In this document: positions 57,940 through 64,000 of the stretch, one piece after another
Position numbering within the stretch: the first letter of the stretch is position 1
Layout: each line of letters begins with the position of its first letter
NCBI GenBank assembly: GCA_024234165.1
Contig: JACKOP010000004.1
Span: 396,918-460,917 of the forward strand
Reading direction: 5' to 3'
DNA: 64,000 bases
DNA from: Pseudomonadales bacterium
GTDB lineage: Bacteria > Pseudomonadota > Gammaproteobacteria > Pseudomonadales > UBA5518
Notes under the pieces: model-generated
The model's database searches: none
Told to the model about the DNA's origin: nothing
Seen by the model: only the letters and a program-made list of their open reading frames with translations
Translations under genes and position numbers: made by a program

Positions 57940-58627
57940 GACGTCAGCCGCCCATTTCGCTTGGCTGCACGTAGTTCCGGCATTGATCGCCACGCGCTTA
58001 TTGAACTGCTTCGCGCCCCAGCCGCGCCTTGATGCGCTCGACCTCCGTGCCTGCAGCCTGATTGCCTCGGCTGCGCGATGCGCTCTTCCAGCGAGACGGA
58101 CGCTCCACTTGGCCTGGTGACTTCAGGCTGCGCCGTCGTTCACCCTGGGATCAGCCGGGCCGTCTGCCCTACGACCAGCGGCTCGAGCAGCCCTCGTACA
58201 GGGCCCCTATGTTCAGCGCCACAGGAAGCGGAGGCGGTGCTTCCTCGGGTTGCTAGTCCCCGAAATAGTCGCCTACCACCCAGCGGGCGCTGTCGGCCCT
58301 GCTCGGCCGCTTCAGGCCGCAGCCAGTCTCGCGCGCCCCCATGGGCAACCTCCGATCAACGGGAAGGGAATGGCCTTTGTCGATAGCCGGCAGCACTTGC
58401 GCACCAGCGTCCGGGTGCGCGCGCTGATCCGGAATACCTGTATTTCCGCGACCTGCTTCGTTGCTGCCAGATTGACCGTCTCGGGGGCCAACTTGTGGGA
58501 CCAGACGATCTGATCAACCTCGCGCACGAAAAGGTCCTTCAACGCCGTGTTCGCGCCGGCGTGTTCGTAGATCTTATTCTGGATCACACGCCCGGAAGGC
58601 GGTGGCGGGGCCAGCCATGAGGGTCAT
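57940..58627 (-). pseudogene. DUF4391-domain protein of the type III R-M locus, frameshifted
   Basis: The clearest piece is NKIYEHAGANTALKDLFVRE, VDQIVWSHKLAPETVNLAAT and VAEIQVFRISARTRTL; later, in other frames, AIPFPLI, RWVV, VALN, QFNKRVAIN and ELRAAKRNG appear. This is the order seen in DUF4391 proteins that sit between a helicase gene and mod in extended type III loci. The function is unknown. The start near 58627 overlaps the helicase end. Several indels are present, and the exact 3' end is approximate. Confidence 0.6.
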
Positions 58628-61600
58628 GGACGCCCCCTTCGATGACCAGGAAGGCGATCAACTCGAAGTCGTCCAGCCCCTTAATGGTGTGCGTCAGCGC
58701 CGTGGTCCGCCCGCCGCTGAACAGACTGTCGATGTCTTTCTCTTCCTTCACCTCGATCATGGAGCGGATCGCGCTGGAGAGCAGGTCGGAATAGCGGCCC
58801 ATCTTGCGCCCGTCCTCGGTGCGCTCGTTAAAGATGCGGCAGACGTCACGGATCGGCTCGATCCGCCCCTTGCAGCTGGATCGGATCAGGTCGAGCAGGC
58901 GCTTGACCTCGGTGTGGTCGGCGACGATCTGGCCGTCGTCGTCGATGTAGACCAGGTAGAAGGGGTGCAGCCGGTTCTGCTGGTTGACGTTCACGCTGTC
59001 GTGGATGTTCTTCAGCGCGAAGATGACGCCGGGCTGAAGCCCCAGCTCCGGCTGCGCGGGGACGACGGCGTGCATGCCGAAGGGCACGTTGTCGAGCTCG
59101 CCATGCTGCTTGACAAAGTTGAGCAGGTCCATCCGGAAGTCGTTCAACCCGAGATCGGTGATCGAGATGCCGGCTTTCACGTCCTCGAGCTCGATGACCT
59201 CGTCCTGGAGACGCTTGAGCTGTTCCTTGCGGTAGGCGATGTCGCTGGATTTGGCAGTGAGCACGTTGTCATCGCCGGTGGCGGCGACGTCCGCAATCAC
59301 CATCCTATTTTCAACGCGCTCCTTGAGGTTGATGTATTCGTCGAGGGTGATGTCGGGCCAGTAGTTGACCAGCTGGATCTGGCCGTTGAGCGAACCGATC
59401 CGGTCGATCCGGCCGAACCGTTGGATGATGCGGACAGGGTTCCAGTGGATGTCGTAGTTAATCAGGAAGTCGCAGTCCTGGAGATTCTGGCCCTCGGAGA
59501 TGCAGTCCGTGCCGATGAGGATGTCCAGCTCGCCGGGATCGTGCGGCAGGACGACGGCCTTCTCCTTTGACCGCGGGGAAAACAGGGTCAGGATGCTCTG
59601 GAAGTCGTAGGACTTCTTGAGCGTGGTCTTGGGCGCATCCGACCCGGTGACCTTGCCGACATGCAACCCGAGCTGCTGTGCGAATGGCGCCAGGTTGTCG
59701 AAGAGGTAGTTGGCGGTGTCCGCGAAGGCGGTGAAGACCAGTGCCTTGCGGTTTCCAGGATTCAGCGGTTCGTCGACTTTCTGCTTGATGAGGGTGAGCA
59801 AGTGCTGAAGCTTGGCGTCGTCGGCCGGCTTGACCTTTTCCATCGAGGCGATTAGGTCCTCGATCAGGACGAGGTCGGCAGCGAGGTCGTACTTCCAAGA
59901 CGGCAGGTCCATGTCAGCGAGGCTGATCTGGATCTTCTTTCCGACTGTGAATTCGTCGAGGCCGGAGAGGTCATCGTCCTCCGGGTCAAAGTCGCTCGTT
60001 TCCGCCAGGTAGTCACTGACGCTCTCGCTGCGCCCGGTCTTCTCGAATTCGTTGATGGCACTGAGCGTTCGCGAGATGTTGGCACTGAGAGACCGAAGTG
60101 TGAGACGAAAAGCCGCGACCGAGCTTTCGAGACGCTTCAGCAGGTTGGTAGTCATCAGCGCCTGAAGGCTGCGCTCCCGATCGGCCTGCCTAAGCTTGCC
60201 GCGTCCGCCCTCGACCTGCGTGTCGTAAATCTCCTCATACTTTCGCAATCGGCTAGGAAGTATGTAGCTGATCGGGGCGTAGACCGCGAGCTTAAGGACC
60301 GAAAGCTGCGTGAAGATGTCGTTGAAGCCCATCACATCGGATCGCTCGGTGATCGGGCGATGGAACGAGAGCGGCTTACGCCGCTGGGGAACTCGCCGAT
60401 GTCCTCGTATCGTAAAACGTCTCGATATGCCTTCGTGACCGGGCGATCGTCACCGCGTCGAGAAGCTCGAAGAAATCGAAGTCGAGCGCCTTCAGGATCG
60501 AGGCGGCTGTCCGCTCCTCCGCCGGCAAAGAGGTCCATTCATTGAACGCCTTTTGCGCCCGTCGGAAGATCTCTTCGATGCTTGCCTGCGCCTTCAGGTT
60601 CTTGCTGAGCGCCTCGGATTGCCCTTCGTACGCAAGCGCTAGCTGATTGCGAAGGTCGGTGAACCTATTGTTTACCGGGGTCGCAGAAAGCATCAGGACT
60701 TTGGTCTTCACGCCAGCGCGGATGACCTTGTTCATTAGCTTCTGGTAGCGGGTCTCCCGATCCTTGTAGACGTCGTTGTTTCGGAAGTTGTGAGACTCGT
60801 CGATAACGACCAGGTCGTAGTTGCCCCAGTTCACTCGATTGAGGGGAATGCCGAAGGAATCGCCGGAGGTTCGTGACAGGTCCGTGTGGCAGAGGACGTC
60901 GTAGTTGAACCGGTCTTTGGCAAAAATGTTGGTGGTTAGATTTGTGTTGTAGTTCCGCCAGTTGTCCGCGAGCTTCTTGGGGCAGAGGACGAGAACGGAA
61001 CGGTTCCGCAGCTCATAGTATTTGATCACCGCCAAGGCGGTGAACGTCTTTCCGAGACCGACTGAGTCGGCGAGAATGCAGCCGTTGTACGTCTCGAGCT
61101 TGTTGATAATGCCGTTGGCAGCATCCCTCTGGAAATTGTAGAGCTTGTTCCAGACGGCGCTTTCGCGATACCCAGTGCGGTCGTTTGGTAGGACGTCTTC
61201 ATCGACCTCATCGAGGAAGTCGTGGAAGATGTTGTAGAGCGTCATGAAGTAGATGCGCTCGGGCGAATTCTCCTGATAAACGGACTCGATATGCTCGCAA
61301 ATCGCGGCCGTGACGTCCGTTGCTTTCTCCGGGTCCGACCAGATCTGATCGAACAGCTGGAGATACATATTCGCGTGCGCCGGATCATCGAAACGAGTTA
61401 CAAAGTTGGAGACGGCATCGCCCTTCTGGTAGCCGAGATCGACTGCTGTGAATCCGCTAATCGGCATGTAGGCGATTTCGCTGTCCGCCCCGGCGACATG
61501 CATGAATTGCTGCATTGGCGCTTTGGTCGTGTTCGAACGAAACCTGGCCTTCTTCCGGATCCAGTCTGCGCACTCCCGTGCAACGGCGCGTTGAGTGAGC

Positions 61601-61902
61601 TGGTTGCGCAGCTGGATCTCGAACTCAGTACCGTAGAGGCCGCTTTCTCGTTTTGCCTTGGGTATGAAGAACTCTCTCCGCTCCTTGCGGAGGCGATCGG
61701 TCACCTCGTTTGGCACGAATGTTGGAGCCGTGAAGACGAACTGCAGGCTGTCGATCTTCGATAGCTCCGACTTGAGTGCCTCGAATGCGTAAATCGAGAA
61801 GCAGGACGCAGCGATCCGCAGACGTGTACCGCGGCCGATGGCGACCTTCAGATCATCCCCCAGTAGATGCGAGGTGTTATCGATTAGCTTCATCGATAAC
61901 AC
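58584..61902 (-). pseudogene. SNF2-like helicase with N-terminal PLD-type region, split by frameshifts
   Basis: Two long frames cover one protein of about 1090 residues. The first (61902-60376, 508 codons) has an N-terminal PLD-like region, Walker A DSVGLGKT (279-286), VVIDESHNFRNND and MLSATPVNN. The second (60335-58584) has helicase domain 2: RKALVFTAFADTANYLFDNL, LIGTDCISEGQNLQDCDFLI and RIIQRFGRIDRIG. Between them YDT, DIGEFP and RRKPLSFHRPITERSDVMGF lie in three frames, so two indels fall within about 60 bp. Such helicases accompany DUF4391, Mod and Res genes. It could still make two polypeptides, but a joined product is not possible as read. Confidence 0.8.
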
Positions 61903-62023
61903 CTCGGTTCAAATGGAAAAGTGGCTTCGCGTTCCGGATTCGTAGAGCATGAAACGCTAACGACGGCAGTCTCGAAGCAGATTCCGAATTCTAGCAGCCA
62001 GACGAATACCCGAAGCCCGAGAC

Positions 62024-62242
62024 TCATCTGCGCCGACCCCTACCGTGTTCCGGTGGCTCGTCGCCTGAAGCTCCGCCGTCCCGCACCCAGTCATCGACCT
62101 CGGACAGCTTGAACTTCCACAGTCGTCCGATCTTGTGAGCCGGCAACCCCTTGTGGTCGATCCATCGATAGACGGAGTCCTTGGCTACGCCGAGGTGTCT
62201 GGCCAAGTCATCAACCGAGACCCAGGGTTCATTTGTCATCAA
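62024..62242 (-). CDS. Excisionase-type helix-turn-helix protein
   Basis: This 72-residue DNA-binding protein has a MerR/excisionase-like HTH: VSVDDLARHLGVAKDSVYRW, IDHKGLPAHKIGRLWKFKLS and EVDDWV. The C-terminal tail is short and basic (GRGRRR). Such proteins occur as regulators at the start of restriction and BREX-like loci and as recombination directionality factors in mobile elements. It is upstream of the helicase gene on the same strand (121-bp gap), so regulation of the defence operon is a fair inference. An ATG pair leaves the start at codon 1 or 2. Confidence 0.8.
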   Translation of the reverse strand: MMTNEPWVSVDDLARHLGVAKDSVYRWIDHKGLPAHKIGRLWKFKLSEVDDWVRDGGASGDEPPEHGRGRRR

Positions 62243-62551
62243 GCTTCCCTCGTGGCGGCATGCGCACTGAATCTCAGGATTCCGGCGATCCTCCGCAAAC
62301 TAAGCGTACAGGTGCACCTCGAAACATAGCACTGTAGGCGAAACACAACAATATACGGCTATAATGACCAAAAGTCGGTTCAGGGTACGGCAGCACTGCG
62401 GCTACGAGAGACAACCGCCTGGACGAGATGTCCGCCTGGAACGCCTTTTGGTCGTGAGTCTCGTGATGACAGGCATCGGCCCGAGGAACATCCCGGGACC
62501 GATGGGGGACTAGAATTAAGAGTCTTAAACTAGACGTCTTGAGACGGAAGA
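62243..62551. promoter_or_regulatory. Intergenic region with a TATAAT box and a small palindrome
   Basis: This divergent gap lies between the HTH gene (minus) and the short gene at 62552 (plus). A perfect TATAAT occurs at 62360-62365 on the plus strand, without an obvious -35 box. TTAAGA-G-TCTTAA (62516-62528) is a perfect small palindrome 23 bp before the TTG start and could be an operator. No other gene is visible. Confidence 0.4.
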
Positions 62552-62758
62552 TTGGTGACCGGCAAGATCGAGACTGTGACCACGCTAGTACGAGATCTGG
62601 CGCGCGGCCTGCTCTCGGTCTTTAGTGCTGCTCTGGCAGGGGATCCTCGCGACGATGATCGCCAACTTCATGACACAGACGTGATCGGTGAGTACAACCA
62701 CCGCACCGGACGCCTCGACGCCGGCAACGATCCGTACGGCTGGTACGACGAGGATTAG
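62552..62758 (+). CDS. Small acidic protein of the conjugative element
   Basis: This 68-residue product starts at TTG (or GTG one codon later) with GGAAG before it. The N-terminal half is amphipathic (KIETVTTLVRDLARGLLSVF); the C-terminal half is acidic and aromatic (DDDRQLHDTDVIGEYNHRTG, GNDPYGWYDED). It converges with the TraG-like gene, 11 bp apart. It resembles small conserved proteins next to traG in integrative conjugative elements, but I cannot assign a family with certainty. Confidence 0.55.
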   Translation: MVTGKIETVTTLVRDLARGLLSVFSAALAGDPRDDDRQLHDTDVIGEYNHRTGRLDAGNDPYGWYDED

Positions 62759-62769
62759 CCGAGCCGTTG

Positions 62770-64000
62770 CTAGCGACGGATGCCCTTGCTCACGGCAGCC
62801 TTCCCTATCGCGCCTCCCTGACGACCCGCGTCATCCGCGGGCCGCGCAAGCGGTGCCGTGGCGTTATTGATGGCGCGCCCCACATTGACTCCCGCCCAAG
62901 CCATCATCCCGCTCCAGAGCAGCGGCAGCCCGAGGTAGAGGCTGGTCGTGATCATGTTCAGCAGCATGCGCTTGGCGTCGTGCTCGCCGGGGTTCGCGAA
63001 TATCTGCAGGAACACGTTCACGTCCGGATACATGGACAGGATCAGGTTCTGATCCACCCACATTGCCAGGTACCAGAGCACGCTCCAGAACTTGACCGTG
63101 AAGATCGCCATGGCGCCGACCACCATCATCGACAGCGAATAGCGGGACAGGACGACGATCATCGGTAGCAGCGCGTAGATGCCGAGCAGCATCAGCGCCT
63201 GGACCATCGGCAGCGCCTGCAGTACCGCGGTCATCGTCACGGAGAAAAGCCCTGAGGCGATGAGCACGCCACCCGTGGCGAGGCCGCCCTTGGCGATGTT
63301 CTCCGCCGTGGCGAGCCAGCCGGTGTTGGCCGTGTTGCCAGCGACGAGCTCATTGCTGGACCAGGACGGTGGCGCGTTGTTGAGCACAGTGCGAACGACG
63401 GCGTCTTCCTGCTGTTCGCTGGCCAGGATCGGTGCCACCGCGACGACCAGGCCCGAGAACCCCGCCGAGGTCGCGTCCGCCTCGTCGATCAGTTTCTCGC
63501 GCAGACCCTGGGCGCCGTTCTCCCACCACTCCTTGCACGTGGGCTTGCCCCAGGTCGGCGGCGATGCAGGGTCGTACTCGGTATCGCGCGCCGGGTTGTA
63601 GGCCCAACCCGGGATCTGTTTCGACGGACGCAGGATGTCGTAGTAGCCGGCGGTGTCCCGGTAGACGTGCGAGCCCATCCAATCTGGATCGTCTTCGCCA
63701 TAGGTCGCCAGGATTCCGGCCACCGCGGCGGTCGCGGGCCGTTCCGCCTGGTACTTGGAGCGCGCGGCCACGTAGCACTCGCTGAAGAAGTCGCTCGTTT
63801 CCTGCCGCAGCCGGGGATCGGCAATGGTGGCGAGCCGCGCCTGTTGTTCATAGGTGCGCATATCACTCGCGGCGGGCAGGCCTTCGACCACGGCATGGTT
63901 GAATCCGGAGCTCATGGCCAACACGGCGTACCACCAGACCGGAATGTTCACGGTGGCGGGCGAGCCGTTGAAACCAGCCGCCCCGTAGGTACTCTGGGGT
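62770..64000 (-). CDS. TraG N-terminal-family conjugation protein (partial, C-terminal 409 residues)
   Basis: The frame is open to the right edge of the window; a GTG at 63951 is internal, not the true start. Visible text includes VNIPVWWYAVLAMSSGFNHA, VVEGLPAASDMRTYEQQARL, and a block of membrane helices (about residues 250-370 of the visible part: GGVLIASGLFSVTMTAVLQA, LLGIYALLPMIVVLSRYSLS). This is the layout of TraG-N proteins, inner-membrane parts of the mating-pair apparatus in integrative conjugative elements. It shows that the element after ssrA is, or was, conjugative. Confidence 0.8.
   Translation of the reverse strand, partial: PQSTYGAAGFNGSPATVNIPVWWYAVLAMSSGFNHAVVEGLPAASDMRTYEQQARLATIADPRLRQETSDFFSECYVAARSKYQAERPATAAVAGILATYGEDDPDWMGSHVYRDTAGYYDILRPSKQIPGWAYNPARDTEYDPASPPTWGKPTCKEWWENGAQGLREKLIDEADATSAGFSGLVVAVAPILASEQQEDAVVRTVLNNAPPSWSSNELVAGNTANTGWLATAENIAKGGLATGGVLIASGLFSVTMTAVLQALPMVQALMLLGIYALLPMIVVLSRYSLSMMVVGAMAIFTVKFWSVLWYLAMWVDQNLILSMYPDVNVFLQIFANPGEHDAKRMLLNMITTSLYLGLPLLWSGMMAWAGVNVGRAINNATAPLARPADDAGRQGGAIGKAAVSKGIRR

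Overview
The window is GC-rich chromosomal DNA that most likely comes from a gammaproteobacterium. The evidence is the order grpE-dnaK-dnaJ-dapB...carA-carB, the block recN / fur / bamE / rnfH / ratA / smpB / ssrA, a tmRNA tag reading ANDDNYALAA, and a Fur that lacks the second Cys of its metal-binding pair, as in Pseudomonas. The presence of hrcA, XrtD and VPLPA-CTERM proteins points away from Pseudomonas itself, towards Xanthomonadales/Nevskiales-like or related marine lineages. The species cannot be fixed from sequence reading alone.

Layout. (1) 1-1521, minus: start of carB and all of carA. (2) 1786-30174, minus: a large exopolysaccharide and protein-sorting cluster. Read in the direction of transcription it holds two VPLPA-CTERM/DUF642-like secreted proteins, polysaccharide export (Wza-like), an outer-membrane barrel, a Wzz/GumC chain-length protein, a BY-kinase-like ATPase, an AAA ATPase, broken wecB and wecC, an AT-richer block (wzx, wzy, glycosyltransferases, acyltransferase, DUF4832 protein), an ADH/Gfo-Idh fusion oxidoreductase, a heparinase-like protein, a glycosyltransferase, the exosortase XrtD, a WecA/MraY-type initiating enzyme, a third VPLPA protein and a TPR lipoprotein. 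(3) 30620-34273, plus: three LuxR-type regulators in tandem, divergent from the cluster. (4) 34270-41605: dapB, dnaJ, dnaK, grpE, a luciferase-like oxidoreductase and hrcA, with two arrays of REP-like palindromes. (5) 41821-46255: recN, fur, bamE, rnfH, ratA, smpB and tmRNA. (6) 46256-64000: an integrated element directly after the tmRNA gene. It carries defence genes, most of them broken by frameshifts, and ends in conjugation genes (TraG N-terminal family).

How it fits together. The cluster encodes synthesis, flipping, polymerisation and export of a surface polysaccharide, coupled to XrtD, which processes proteins with a VPLPA C-terminal signal; three candidate substrates are in the cluster. 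A 16-bp palindrome near TGACCC-ATAT-GGGTCA lies upstream of the cluster's transcription units and of two of the LuxR genes. At four sites it sits where a LuxR-type activator would bind, with a weak -10-like hexamer at constant spacing, so a dedicated LuxR regulon is the leading hypothesis. The cluster lies between dapB and carA, which are neighbours in many relatives.

The element after tmRNA holds the wreck of a CBASS operon (patatin phospholipase, CD-NTase, E2-like protein with a SEC-C-like tail), a broken ImmA/IrrE protease, and an extended type III restriction-modification locus. In that locus Res is intact, while Mod, a DUF4391 protein and a helicase carry frameshifts. These breaks could be true decay or uncorrected single-base sequence errors; reads would decide.
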